Of a stretch of DNA of 64,000 bases, positions 1 to 9,070 are shown one piece after another. The notes beneath the pieces are model-generated. The model had not been told where the DNA came from. It made no database searches and worked only from the letters and a program-made list of their open reading frames with translations. The number at the start of each line of letters is the position of its first letter. The stretch's first letter is position 1. Position numbers and translations under genes: made by a program. Source of the stretch: Crocinitomicaceae bacterium (lineage in GTDB: Bacteria > Bacteroidota > Bacteroidia > Flavobacteriales_D > Crocinitomicaceae); the NCBI GenBank assembly GCA_022447585.1, contig JAKVAR010000009.1:431133-495132 (forward strand), read 5' to 3'.

Positions 1-459
1 TTTTATCCAAATGCTAACTCTACATTGAGATTAACTTATGGTAATGTTCTTCCTTACAATCCAAGAGACGGTGTTTCCTACCATTACACGACATCTTTAG
101 ATGGTGTAATGGAAAAAGAAGACGCTTCTGTTCTTGAATTTAACGTCCACCCACGAATCAAAGAAGTTTGGGAGAAGAAAGATTACGGTCAATATGCTGA
201 TCAAGATGGTAACTTAACGGTTAACTTCCTTTCAAACAATGATATTACTGGAGGTAACTCTGGTTCACCAGTAATAAATGCTGATGGTCATTTAATTGGA
301 ACTGCGTTTGACGGTAACTGGGAAGCTATGTCAGGTGATATATACTTCGAGCCAAACATTCAACGTACAATCTCTTGTGACATTCGTTACACGTTATGGT
401 TAGTTGATAAATGTTATGGAGCTACAAATATTATTGAAGAGTTAGAATTGATTAAATAA
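1..459 (+). CDS. S46 family dipeptidyl-peptidase (DPP7-type), C-terminal part
   Basis: The frame is open from the first base, so the gene is cut by the window edge; only about 152 C-terminal residues are seen. The segment carries the serine-protease motif TGGNSGSP, with the nucleophile Ser following the Asn, as in S46 peptidases, which are periplasmic enzymes releasing dipeptides from peptide N-termini. Eighteen residues after that Ser lies Gly, in FDGNWEAMSG. In the family, Gly at this place marks DPP7 (hydrophobic P1 preference), whereas Arg marks DPP11 (Asp/Glu). I infer DPP7-like specificity. His and Asp of the triad lie upstream of the window. A strong terminator follows the stop. Confidence 0.9.
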   Translation, partial: FYPNANSTLRLTYGNVLPYNPRDGVSYHYTTSLDGVMEKEDASVLEFNVHPRIKEVWEKKDYGQYADQDGNLTVNFLSNNDITGGNSGSPVINADGHLIGTAFDGNWEAMSGDIYFEPNIQRTISCDIRYTLWLVDKCYGATNIIEELELIK

Positions 460-479
460 TCATTCTTTCAAATATTTAA

Positions 480-509
480 ATCCCGTCAGAAAAGGCGGGA
501 TTTTTTTTT
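480..509 (+). terminator. Rho-independent terminator after the S46 peptidase
   Basis: An 8-bp stem (ATCCCGTC with GGCGGGAT, one G-T pair) with loop AGAAAA is followed by nine T. It ends only about 14 bases before the first ATG of the next gene, so the TTG at 508 lies in the T-run and is a poor start codon. Confidence 0.85.
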
Positions 510-522
510 GCTATATTGCTCC

Positions 523-1308
523 ATGATACTTCCTCTCGCCTATCCCGACTCACTCTATGACCTACCGGCGTACTATATTGCAATCATCTTTTTTACGCCA
601 ATCGCATTGGGTATATTCTTTCTTATTCGAAGTAAGCGTTTCGATAAACAGTGGAAAGCTGGATTATTCCCAGATAAATACAAATTCAATCAAGATCACT
701 TATTAGAAGCCTACCTTTCATTAGCAGCTCTAATTATTCAACTTCAGAAAACAGAGAAAGGTCAAAAAATTGTCTTTGTAAACGCCTATTTCAATCGATA
801 CTTCAAAAAAAGTAATTACGACTTTTCTGATTCTCTCACTTTTTGTTTTAGTCATCCCGTTAAAACCGAATCAGTAACGAATTGGCTTAAAACGCACATT
901 ACGGATCGTGTAGAAAGAACGCATATTATCTATTTTCTGGTCGGAATAACAATGATTGATGGTAAGATATCTCTTCAAGACAAAAAGTTCTTAGCTATCA
1001 TTAACGCTCAATTAGAATTAAACCTGAACGACCTAAACAGAATACTAGCTATGTATGCGTCTTATCAGCAGCAACGTGAGCAAAATAAGACTTTTAAGAC
1101 AACTTCTCCAAATAGACGAAACCAAGCTGCTATAATCTTAGGGGTGTCTTTAGATGCAACGAATGATGCTATTAAAAAAGCTTATCGCAAAATGGTTAAA
1201 CTTCATCATCCTGATAAATTCCAACATGCAGGCTCAGAACAAATAAAGATTTCAGAAGAGAAGTTCATCCAAATACAGAATGCTTACGAGGTTTTAAAGA
1301 ATAAATAA
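523..1308 (+). CDS. Membrane-anchored TerB-like/J-domain protein, copy 1 of 3
   Basis: First of three tandem paralogues. A single transmembrane segment lies near the N-terminus (AYYIAIIFFTPIALGIFFLI), then a helical region of about 120 residues resembling the TerB/DjlA-type domain (ends in helices around MIDGKISLQDKKFLAI), then a C-terminal J-domain of about 60 residues with the HPD motif in KLHHPDKF. The layout is that of DjlA-like class III J-proteins, which stimulate the ATPase of DnaK at the membrane. I chose ATG 523 over the upstream TTG at 508 because 508 lies in the preceding terminator. The client is unknown. Confidence 0.8.
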   Translation: MILPLAYPDSLYDLPAYYIAIIFFTPIALGIFFLIRSKRFDKQWKAGLFPDKYKFNQDHLLEAYLSLAALIIQLQKTEKGQKIVFVNAYFNRYFKKSNYDFSDSLTFCFSHPVKTESVTNWLKTHITDRVERTHIIYFLVGITMIDGKISLQDKKFLAIINAQLELNLNDLNRILAMYASYQQQREQNKTFKTTSPNRRNQAAIILGVSLDATNDAIKKAYRKMVKLHHPDKFQHAGSEQIKISEEKFIQIQNAYEVLKNK

Positions 1309-1348
1309 ATCGAAATAAGTATAATTGCATGAATCAAATGAACAATTA

Positions 1349-2140
1349 ATGACACTGTTTCACTTTCTATCAATTGATAATAAACCTGTTGTGAAAAATG
1401 ACGATGGATTTGATGGGAACTTTATTCTTTTCTTGTGTATCCTTTTAGTCGGTATTGTTTATTTCCAATATTCAAAAAGATTCTCGCTGTTGTACAATCA
1501 ATTTTCATCGAAATCTAGATTCTCAAAACAAAAACTCCTAGAAGCATATCTTTTCTTGGGTGCTCATTTAATTAAACAGGATGCTGTTCACGCAGGAAAG
1601 AAGATTGTTTTTATGAATAATTATTTCAACAGGTATTTCCCTGATGAGAATTATGATTTTTCGGCCGAACTTTCAGATTCTTATTCAAACGAAATCCCTC
1701 ATTTAAAAATTGCAACTTGGCTTAATGTTCATTTAGATAAAGCTCAAAAATTACAAGCATTTTATTTTGCTACTGGTCTTTCAATGATTGATGGTTTAAT
1801 TGTGCCAAATGAGATCAAGGCTTTATCCGAAATTGCTGACGTACTAGAAATCAGCCCTAAAGAAGTCCAAAGCATTCTTGGAATGCATAAGCAACAGAAA
1901 GAGCAAAAATACACGAAGACAGCATCAATTCCGAGAAAATCAAAAGCGAAGTTAGCCTCTGAGATCATTGGAGTATCAGAACATGCTGATATGTCAGAGG
2001 TTAAAAAAGCTTACCGTAAATTGGTTAAGCTCCATCATCCTGACAGATTCTTTAACGAATCTGAAGCTCAACAGAATATAGCAGAAGAACGTTTTATGGA
2101 AATTCAGAAAGCATATGAAATATTAGAACAGTTTAAATAA
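1349..2140 (+). CDS. Membrane-anchored TerB-like/J-domain protein, copy 2 of 3
   Basis: Same architecture as its neighbours: short N-terminal stretch, one transmembrane helix ([16 protein letters not shown]), TerB-like helical region including [18 protein letters not shown], and C-terminal J-domain with HPD in KLHHPDRF. The frame extends to a TTG at 1325, but ATG 1349 gives a more usual start; no Shine-Dalgarno helps decide, as is normal in this phylum. Its stop codon directly abuts the ATG of copy 3, so the two are surely co-transcribed. By hand alignment the J-domains of copies 2 and 3 are identical at about two thirds of 66 positions, closer than either is to copy 1. Confidence 0.8.
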   Translation: MTLFHFLSIDNKPVVKNDDGFDGNFILFLCILLVGIVYFQYSKRFSLLYNQFSSKSRFSKQKLLEAYLFLGAHLIKQDAVHAGKKIVFMNNYFNRYFPDENYDFSAELSDSYSNEIPHLKIATWLNVHLDKAQKLQAFYFATGLSMIDGLIVPNEIKALSEIADVLEISPKEVQSILGMHKQQKEQKYTKTASIPRKSKAKLASEIIGVSEHADMSEVKKAYRKLVKLHHPDRFFNESEAQQNIAEERFMEIQKAYEILEQFK

Positions 2141-2947
2141 ATGGGATCATTTCTACTAAATATTTACTTTCCTTCTCAAGACCCACATGGCTCAGGTGAT
2201 GGTTTGGATGGACCTTACTTCATGTTTTGGTTTCTACTGCCCTTTATATGGGCTTTCGGATATTTAATATATAAACGTTACATCAGCAAAGAAGTTGAAG
2301 TGGATGGTTTTGATTTTAATTCTGAATTCTGTAGAGATACATTAATGGAAGCCTACATTTATCTGGCCGCAGAAATGATAAAAAGCGACACTAGCCAATC
2401 TGCGCATAAGATTTCTTACATGAATTCATACTTCGCAAAGCATTTTGGTGAAAATAACTTCGAGTTCAAAAAAATTTTAGTCAATGCCTATAGAAATCCA
2501 GCCCCAGTTCACAAAATCGCAGCTTGGGTTCAACTACACTTAGATCATTCACAAAGGTTGCAAGTGATGTATTTTCTAGCAGGATTATCCATGGTAGACG
2601 GAAGCATTCAAGGCTTAGAAATGCGCATTTTATCTAAATTGAGTCAAGTACTTGAATTATCACCTAAAGAATTCCAAAGCATCATTGGAATGTATAAGAA
2701 GCAAGAGGAAAAAAGAAAGGCTAAAACGACATATATCCCAATTAAATCAAGACTGAAAACAGTTTGCGAAATCCTTGGAGTTTCAGAACATGCTGGAATG
2801 GATGAAATAAAGAAAGCCTACCGTTCTATGGTTAAAAAACATCATCCAGACCGCTTTTATAATGAAAGTGAAGAACAACAAAAAATTGCTGAAGAACGCT
2901 TCTTAAGAATTCAAGAAGCCTATGAAACTATTGAAAAGTTGAAATGA
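2141..2947 (+). CDS. Membrane-anchored TerB-like/J-domain protein, copy 3 of 3
   Basis: Third paralogue, starting on the base after the stop of copy 2. An N-terminal stretch rich in Gly/Asp precedes one transmembrane helix (YFMFWFLLPFIWAFGYLIY), a TerB-like helical region with SMVDGSIQGLEMRILSKL, and a C-terminal J-domain with HPD in KKHHPDRF. All three copies keep HPD and so should be able to stimulate a DnaK partner; no DnaK gene lies in the window. It converges on the acyl-CoA reductase gene with only 9 bp between stop codons and no obvious terminator hairpin. Confidence 0.8.
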   Translation: MGSFLLNIYFPSQDPHGSGDGLDGPYFMFWFLLPFIWAFGYLIYKRYISKEVEVDGFDFNSEFCRDTLMEAYIYLAAEMIKSDTSQSAHKISYMNSYFAKHFGENNFEFKKILVNAYRNPAPVHKIAAWVQLHLDHSQRLQVMYFLAGLSMVDGSIQGLEMRILSKLSQVLELSPKEFQSIIGMYKKQEEKRKAKTTYIPIKSRLKTVCEILGVSEHAGMDEIKKAYRSMVKKHHPDRFYNESEEQQKIAEERFLRIQEAYETIEKLK

Positions 2948-2956
2948 CTTAAGGGT

Positions 2957-4003
2957 TTAATTCAATGTATTCAGCCAAGACATGATATCCGCACCATCCG
3001 CATAATCATTTAGCATTGGACACTGCGCATCACCAAATTTAATATAGTCTTTTCCCACTATAGCTTGAATCTTATCTTTGTTAGCTTTCAAATATGCATC
3101 TGCTTCATACTTATCATTATAAAAATGATAATGTACCATCGCTAATGGAGAGAAAAGTTCATCAGACTCTCTTAGAAGTACAAAATTATTATCTAAAAGT
3201 GCATGTTTATTCATCAAATAAACGGCCTTGTTATAATCGTAGTTATTCCCGTATTTGTTATTATTAATTACTTGACCATGCCCTATAATACCCTCAAAAA
3301 ATCTATTTAATTCAAATCCATTCGGCAGTAATAAATGAGAAACATTTCTACAACCTAAACCAAAATAATTAAATATATCATTACCCAGCAGATTGAAATC
3401 ATCCTCCGTTTCAGAGCCATCAATTACAGCAATTGAAGTTCTATTCTTTCTAAATATATGAGGGTATCTTCCGAAGTACTGCTCAAAGAATTTTAATGAA
3501 TTATCACTACCAGTAGCAATTACAGCCTCAATATCATTCACCTTTCCCGTCGTAAATTCAATTCTATTCTTTAACTCAGGTAAAAACTCTAATAAATGTC
3601 TGCCCAATGCAGGAAGTAAGGTTTTATCGTCTGAACTTAGTTTACAAATGGCCTTATTCCCTGAGAGCAAAACGCACAGAAAATCGTGAAATCCAACTAA
3701 AGGAATATTCCCGGCCATAATTATTGCTACTCGCTTAGGTTTATTTGAAAAAGAATATGCACCAAGCCAGGATTGAAGCTCTGATTCATTTAATCGTTCT
3801 CCTAATGCTAACAAACTTTGCCTCACATTTTCCTTTGTAAACCATCCATTATAAGAAACTTGGCGGTTGATCACAACGTTCAGTGCTTCATATTCTTCTC
3901 TTGTTACTCCGATTGAAAAATCAACCCATTTCTCGTTCTTACCCAAAGAAACCATTAAGGCTCCTAACTGAACAAACCCTGCTATAATACTATCCTTTTT
4001 CAC
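2957..4003 (-). CDS. LuxC-type acyl-CoA reductase
   Basis: A 348-residue protein of the LuxC acyl-CoA reductase family, an aldehyde-dehydrogenase-like fold that in luminous bacteria reduces acyl-CoA or acyl-ACP to aldehyde with NADPH. The region RVAIIMAGNIPLVGFHD (about 91-107) is typical of the nucleotide-binding part; Cys218 in FGLGCRN is the candidate catalytic thiol. The start codon is GTG. It is divergent from a dicluster ferredoxin, a pairing I recall as recurrent in flavobacteria, where the true substrate is not established. Luminescence genes are absent, so a role in lipid or wax-type metabolism is only a guess. Confidence 0.8.
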   Translation of the reverse strand: MKKDSIIAGFVQLGALMVSLGKNEKWVDFSIGVTREEYEALNVVINRQVSYNGWFTKENVRQSLLALGERLNESELQSWLGAYSFSNKPKRVAIIMAGNIPLVGFHDFLCVLLSGNKAICKLSSDDKTLLPALGRHLLEFLPELKNRIEFTTGKVNDIEAVIATGSDNSLKFFEQYFGRYPHIFRKNRTSIAVIDGSETEDDFNLLGNDIFNYFGLGCRNVSHLLLPNGFELNRFFEGIIGHGQVINNNKYGNNYDYNKAVYLMNKHALLDNNFVLLRESDELFSPLAMVHYHFYNDKYEADAYLKANKDKIQAIVGKDYIKFGDAQCPMLNDYADGADIMSWLNTLN

Positions 4004-4089
4004 ACTGCAAAATTATCTCATATATATGAATTTCCTATAATCGGGAACATTTTTTAGCTAATTCTAAAAAAATAATTGAACGATCTCCG

Positions 4090-4097
4090 TATATTTG
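4090..4097 (+). promoter_or_regulatory. -7 element of the ferredoxin gene
   Basis: TATATTTG matches the Bacteroidota -7 consensus TAnnTTTG, 20 bases before the ferredoxin ATG. I found no TTG at the usual distance upstream. Confidence 0.5.
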
Positions 4098-4114
4098 CAG
4101 AAGTAAAACAATAA

Positions 4115-4465
<351 letters not shown>

Positions 4466-4489
4466 AACACAAGTTTTTAAATACTTATG

Positions 4490-4524
4490 ATCCGCTAGCT
4501 TATGGTTTGCGGATTTTTTTTTTT
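4490..4524 (+). terminator. Rho-independent terminator after ferredoxin
   Basis: ATCCGC pairs with GCGGAT across a 13-base loop and is followed by a run of eleven T. It separates the ferredoxin from the SRP RNA promoter. Confidence 0.75.
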
Positions 4525-4541
4525 ATTCTTTTCATTTTTCA

Positions 4542-4571
4542 TTGCAGAGAAGAATATTCGTATTACTTTTG
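4542..4571 (+). promoter_or_regulatory. Promoter of the SRP RNA (TTG-N19-TACTTTTG)
   Basis: TTG at 4542-4544 and TACTTTTG at 4564-4571 are 19 bases apart, the exact Bacteroidota consensus. Transcription would start about 6 bases downstream, at the first paired base of the SRP RNA. Confidence 0.8.
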
Positions 4572-4574
4572 CAG

Positions 4575-4682
4575 CTGGGGTAAGTCTTGTACGACCAGCT
4601 CCCTCTGAATCCTCCAGGACGGGAACGTAGCAAAGGTAAGAGGTTGTAGCGGTGCGATATGAGTAGCTTACCCCTCTTTTTT
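4575..4682 (+). ncRNA. ffs: Signal recognition particle RNA (small bacterial type)
   Basis: The 4.5S-like RNA that binds Ffh and directs co-translational membrane targeting. The conserved apical domain is present: CAGGACGGGAACGTAGCAA with the following GGTAAG corresponds to the asymmetric loop and GNAR-type tetraloop of bacterial SRP RNA. The 5' end GGGGTAAG (4577-4584) pairs with CTTACCCC (4667-4674), closing the rod, and a T-rich stretch follows that can terminate transcription. Length of about 100 nt fits the small form. A consensus promoter sits just upstream. The exact ends are inferred from pairing. Between it and the next gene (4683-4905) only a promoter is seen. Confidence 0.88.
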
Positions 4683-4850
4683 GCTCTAAACTTTTCTTTA
4701 TTCTTTAAATAAAATCAGTGTTTAAGTAAATATTAAAACTACTGATCACTACTTCATCTTAACCGCCAGAATTGAACCTTTCCATAACATACATCTTCCA
4801 ACCTATTTTGAGCTAAACATTATTAGAAACTCAATATTTCAATTGTTTGA

Positions 4851-4882
4851 TTGTGCTTAATTCAGGTATTCTGATAGCTTTG
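4851..4882 (+). promoter_or_regulatory. Promoter of fsa (TTG-N21-TAGCTTTG)
   Basis: TTG at 4851-4853 and TAGCTTTG at 4875-4882 have a 21-base spacer; the ATG is 23 bases further on. Confidence 0.65.
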
Positions 4883-4905
4883 TAATGAACTATTAAACAA
4901 AACAG

Positions 4906-5562
4906 ATGAAATTCTTTATTGACACCGCCAACCTAGACGATATTAGAGAAGCAAATGACCTTGGCATTTTAGATGGAGTCACAACTAACCCGTCATTGAT
5001 GGCGAAAGAAGGCATTACTGGTGAAGTAAATATTTTAAAACATTATGTTGACATCTGTAACATTGTTGATGGACCTGTAAGTGCAGAAGTTATTGCTACT
5101 GATTATGATGGAATCGTAAAGGAGGGGGAATACTTAGCCACACTTCATAAGAATATTGTTGTTAAAGTTCCAATGACATTAGAGGGAATTAAAGCCATCA
5201 AATACTTCTCTGAGAAAGGTATAAAAACAAACTGTACTTTAATCTTCTCAGCTGGACAAGCACTTTTAGCTGCAAAAGCTGGAGCTAAATACATATCACC
5301 TTTTCTAGGTCGTCTAGATGATATTACCACGAATGGAATTGATCTGATTGGACAAATCAGACACATATACAACAACTACACTTTTGACACTCAAATACTT
5401 GCAGCCTCAGTTAGACATCCTATGCATATCATCAATTGTGCAGAATTAGGCGCCGACGTCGCTACCTGTCCATTAAAAGCTATAAAAGCCTTGGCAAATC
5501 ATCCATTAACAGATTCTGGATTGGCTCAATTTTTATCAGATCACGCTAAAGGGAATAGCTAA
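4906..5562 (+). CDS. fsa: Fructose-6-phosphate aldolase / transaldolase-like
   Basis: A 218-residue protein of the small transaldolase family (FSA/TalC/MipB). The N-terminal [13 protein letters not shown] and GVTTNPSL are family signatures; Lys87 in VVKVPMT is the Schiff-base lysine (Lys85 in E. coli FSA). Members cleave fructose 6-phosphate to dihydroxyacetone and glyceraldehyde 3-phosphate or act as transaldolase in the pentose phosphate pathway; sequence alone cannot tell which. It is preceded by its own promoter and followed by copA after 47 bases, so it is probably a separate unit. Confidence 0.92.
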   Translation: MKFFIDTANLDDIREANDLGILDGVTTNPSLMAKEGITGEVNILKHYVDICNIVDGPVSAEVIATDYDGIVKEGEYLATLHKNIVVKVPMTLEGIKAIKYFSEKGIKTNCTLIFSAGQALLAAKAGAKYISPFLGRLDDITTNGIDLIGQIRHIYNNYTFDTQILAASVRHPMHIINCAELGADVATCPLKAIKALANHPLTDSGLAQFLSDHAKGNS

Positions 5563-5609
5563 CAAACTCTTTTTTCTCGCTACCTTTACGACTATTCAAT
5601 GTTCATTCA

Positions 5610-7838
5610 ATGAGTCATACAGAAGGTAGTTCAATGTATCCAAGTTCACGCGTATCATTTCGTGTTATAGGAATGACTTGTGCCTCATGTGCCCGCAGTT
5701 TAGAAACACTTCTATCTCCTTCTAATGGAATCAATTCTGTCTCCGTTAACTACCCTAACCAGTCTATTATTATCGATTTTAATGAAGAAATAGTAACCGT
5801 GGATATTCTAAAATCTAAAGCAAGAGAATTTGGATATCAACTAATTTGTGAAGAAGATAAAAATTCAGATTCCTTCGAATACAAAAAAACTAAAAGATTA
5901 ATCAATCTTCGAAACAAGCTAATTGTATCCACAATCTTATCAATCCCTGTTTTTATTATTTCAATGTTCCTTATGGGAATGTTCCCTTATGAAAATTGGA
6001 TCCTCTTCATTTTATCTACTCCTGTTCTATTTTGGGCTGGAGGTCATTTTTTCCTAAATGCATGGAAAAAAATGAAATACGGTTCAACCAACATGGATAC
6101 GTTGGTTGCATTAAGTACTGGAGCAGCATACTTATATAGTATTTTTAACACTTTCTATCCAGAATTCATGATTTCCAGAGAACTGCATCCTCATGTATAT
6201 TACGAATCTTCAGTTGTTATTATAACTTTCATTTTACTTGGTAAATACCTCGAAGAAAGAGCAAAAAACAAAACATCCTCAGTAATTAAACAGCTTATAG
6301 GATTAAAACCCAAGGAGGTAACATGTATTCGAAATGGAGAAGAAACTGTCGTTCCAACTTCAGAAATCATTGTTGGAGATTTAATTATACTTAAACCAGG
6401 AGATAAAGTTCCTGTTGATGGCAAAGTAAAAAAAGGCAATTCCTTCATTGATGAAAGTATGATCACAGGTGAGCCTATTCCTGTTTTTAAGGAAAAAAAA
6501 TCTAAAGTTATAGCTGGTACAATCAATCAAAAAGGCTCTCTTCGCATTTTAGCTGAAAAAGTTGGTAACGATACTTTATTAGCTCATATAATTTTATCTA
6601 TAGAAAAAGCACAATCATCCAAACCAAAAATTCAAGCTTTAGTTGATAAAATTGCTCGCATATTCGTCCCATTCGTTCTTCTAATTTCCATTTTCACTTT
6701 TATCCTTTGGTTAGTTTATGGACCAAATCCTACATTCACATATGCTTTGCAAGCTTTAATCACAGTATTAATAATTGCTTGCCCTTGTGCTATTGGACTA
6801 GCAACACCAACAGCACTGATGGTTGGTATTGGAAAAGGAGCTGAAATGGGGATTCTAATCAAAGACGCTAAAACTCTAGAAACAGCTTACAAAACTGATG
6901 TTCTAATTCTAGATAAAACAGGAACAATTACAGAGGGACGACCTAAAGTAAGTGAACAAAAATGGTTCGATCCAAAAGAACAGTATGGGAGTATATTAAA
7001 ATCAATCGAATTAAATTCTGAACATCCATTAGCACAAGCCATTATTGATAGTATAGACGAGCCAAAAATCGAATTAAATTCCTTCGAAAGTTATCCTGGA
7101 CTTGGTGTTCAAGCCACCATAAAAGAAGACATATACTGGGTTGGGAATTTGAAATTATTAAAGAACAACGGTATTTCTATTTCAGCTGAAGCACAGGAAA
7201 CATCGAAAGATATCGCAGATAAAGGTGACACAGTAGTTTACTTTAGTAATCATAAAGACGTTATCGCCATTCTTGGAATAACAGATGAAGTAAAATCTAA
7301 TGCAATCCAAGGAATATCTTCGTTAAAAAAGAAAGGAATTAAGATTTACATGCTAACTGGTGACACTCATCAAACAGCAGAACACATTGCAAATGAAGTT
7401 GGAATTGAGGAATATAGAGCAGAATACCTTCCCACAGACAAAGGAAACTTCGTGCAAGAACTTCAAAATGAAGGAAAAATAGTTGCCATGGTTGGGGATG
7501 GAATCAACGATTCTCTTGCTCTTGCTCAGGCAGATATCGGAATTGCTATGGCTGCAGGAACTGATATTGCCATGGAAAGTTCAGGAATCACTTTAATGTA
7601 TTCAAACATCAATGATATTTCAAAAGCAATTGATCTGTCTTCTCTCACAATGAAAACAATCAAACAAAATCTATTCTGGGCTTTTTTCTATAACATTATT
7701 GCCATACCAATAGCTGCAGGAGCATTTTATCCGGCCTTTAAATTTTTACTGAATCCAATGATTGCTGGTGCAGCAATGTCATTTAGCTCAATTTCAGTAA
7801 TTTCAAATAGTTTAAGACTAAAACGAAAAAAAATATAA
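5610..7838 (+). CDS. copA: Cu+-exporting P1B-type ATPase
   Basis: A 742-residue P-type ATPase in the inner membrane. One HMA metal-binding domain lies at the N-terminus (GMTCASC, about residues 21-27); then come transmembrane helices, the CPC metal site at 391-393, the phosphorylation site DKTGT at Asp435, the P1B-specific HP pair in SEHPLA, and the hinge GDGIND. In the last two helices FFYN and AMSFSS match the YN and MxxSS residues that define Cu+ specificity. It should pump Cu+ from the cytoplasm to the periplasm. A second HMA protein follows with a 1-base gap, so the two form an operon. No copper-responsive regulator is adjacent. Confidence 0.93.
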   Translation: MSHTEGSSMYPSSRVSFRVIGMTCASCARSLETLLSPSNGINSVSVNYPNQSIIIDFNEEIVTVDILKSKAREFGYQLICEEDKNSDSFEYKKTKRLINLRNKLIVSTILSIPVFIISMFLMGMFPYENWILFILSTPVLFWAGGHFFLNAWKKMKYGSTNMDTLVALSTGAAYLYSIFNTFYPEFMISRELHPHVYYESSVVIITFILLGKYLEERAKNKTSSVIKQLIGLKPKEVTCIRNGEETVVPTSEIIVGDLIILKPGDKVPVDGKVKKGNSFIDESMITGEPIPVFKEKKSKVIAGTINQKGSLRILAEKVGNDTLLAHIILSIEKAQSSKPKIQALVDKIARIFVPFVLLISIFTFILWLVYGPNPTFTYALQALITVLIIACPCAIGLATPTALMVGIGKGAEMGILIKDAKTLETAYKTDVLILDKTGTITEGRPKVSEQKWFDPKEQYGSILKSIELNSEHPLAQAIIDSIDEPKIELNSFESYPGLGVQATIKEDIYWVGNLKLLKNNGISISAEAQETSKDIADKGDTVVYFSNHKDVIAILGITDEVKSNAIQGISSLKKKGIKIYMLTGDTHQTAEHIANEVGIEEYRAEYLPTDKGNFVQELQNEGKIVAMVGDGINDSLALAQADIGIAMAAGTDIAMESSGITLMYSNINDISKAIDLSSLTMKTIKQNLFWAFFYNIIAIPIAAGAFYPAFKFLLNPMIAGAAMSFSSISVISNSLRLKRKKI

Positions 7839-7839
7839 A

Positions 7840-8052
7840 ATGTCAACTTATACATTTAAAACAAATATAAATTGCGGTAACTGCATAAAGTCAATTACAC
7901 CTATTTTGAACGAATTAGATAATATTGAATTATGGAAGGTTGATACAGAGAACCCTAATAAGGTACTCACTGTAACAATAGATGACGAAGACTTTAATAG
8001 TATAGAAAATGCAATCAAAAGTGCAGGTTTTAAAATTGAGCGCCTTGATTAG
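7840..8052 (+). CDS. HMA-domain copper chaperone-like protein
   Basis: A 70-residue single-domain protein with the metal-binding motif NCGNC (CxxC at the usual first loop of the ferredoxin-like HMA fold) and the length of CopZ/Atx1 chaperones. It starts one base after copA, so it probably hands Cu+ to the ATPase's N-terminal domain. The M-x-C-x-x-C consensus is altered: Asn-Ile-Asn stands before the first Cys where a Met is usual, which might change metal affinity. It overlaps the start of the following serine hydrolase gene. Confidence 0.85.
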   Translation: MSTYTFKTNINCGNCIKSITPILNELDNIELWKVDTENPNKVLTVTIDDEDFNSIENAIKSAGFKIERLD

Positions 8053-9070
8053 ATTTATTATTTCCCTTCTTTTATTGAATTTTCTTTTCTCATGTCAAGA
8101 GGCAATGAATAGTAAAACAGATTCTAAATTTGAGTTATCCAGCGATATAGATTCAATTGTCGGCAAACAATTTAGCGGAATAATCCTTATAGACATAGAT
8201 GGAAAACAAAAATACGCCAAGAGCTTCGGGTATTCTAACATAAAGGATAGCATCGCTTTAAAACTAAACGATTCGTTCGTTATTGGATCCATTAGCAAGC
8301 AAATAACAGCCGCTTTAATTATGAAAGATGTTGAAGCTGGCTTCATACAATTGAATGATCCAATTGGAAAATATTTAAATAATATTCAATTAACCTGGAA
8401 AGATTCAGTAACAATTCATCATCTTCTTGTTCACACTAGTGGTGTAACATCTTTGGATGCTGAATTGAGTCAACCGGCTGGCAATCGATTCGAATATTCA
8501 CAATTCGGATATCAGCTTCTAGCAGAAGTTATTGAAAGTGTTCATCACAATTCTTTCGAGAATGTTGCAAACATTTTCTTCACAACTAAAGGCTTGAAAA
8601 ACACACACTATCCGACATACATTTCAGATGAACACGTTGGTGGATATGAATTATTAAATCCTTCGGCAACAAATCATTTTGGAAACAGTACTGAGAATTA
8701 TCCAGCTGCAGGTTCATTTATTTCAACAGCAAATGATCTGGTGAAATGGAATTATCTGCTGCATCAAGGAAAAATCATTTCAAAACCAGGGTTTGAATTA
8801 ATGTCTAAACATCACGAAACACGACAACATCCAATTTTTGGTACTATAAATTACGGATATGGATTAACATTTTTAGAAGGAGAATCCAGCAAATGTATTG
8901 GTGCACTTGGCTATGCTCCAGGTTTCGCATCTTTAAATTACTACTTTCCGGAAACAAAAACATCGGTTGTTGTTCTAAACAATGTAATTGCAGGTCTGCC
9001 AGATTTCAATAGCGTATTCGATAAACACTTACAGATTCTAAACCTCGTAAAGCAAGATCAAATGAACTAA
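8009..9070 (+). CDS. Serine hydrolase, class C beta-lactamase-like lipoprotein
   Basis: A 353-residue member of the beta-lactamase/D-aminopeptidase family (PF00144). A hydrophobic signal ends in LFSC, a lipobox, so it is probably a lipoprotein of the periplasm or outer membrane. The catalytic SxxK is present as SISK in GSISKQIT; the second motif, usually YxN, reads YSQFGY here. ATG 8009 overlaps the HMA gene by 44 bp; TTG 8045 would still give a full lipoprotein signal with only an 8-bp overlap and is a serious alternative. Substrate unknown: a peptide, ester or cell-wall fragment. It converges on the next gene with overlapping stops. Confidence 0.8.
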   Translation: MQSKVQVLKLSALIRFIISLLLLNFLFSCQEAMNSKTDSKFELSSDIDSIVGKQFSGIILIDIDGKQKYAKSFGYSNIKDSIALKLNDSFVIGSISKQITAALIMKDVEAGFIQLNDPIGKYLNNIQLTWKDSVTIHHLLVHTSGVTSLDAELSQPAGNRFEYSQFGYQLLAEVIESVHHNSFENVANIFFTTKGLKNTHYPTYISDEHVGGYELLNPSATNHFGNSTENYPAAGSFISTANDLVKWNYLLHQGKIISKPGFELMSKHHETRQHPIFGTINYGYGLTFLEGESSKCIGALGYAPGFASLNYYFPETKTSVVVLNNVIAGLPDFNSVFDKHLQILNLVKQDQMN

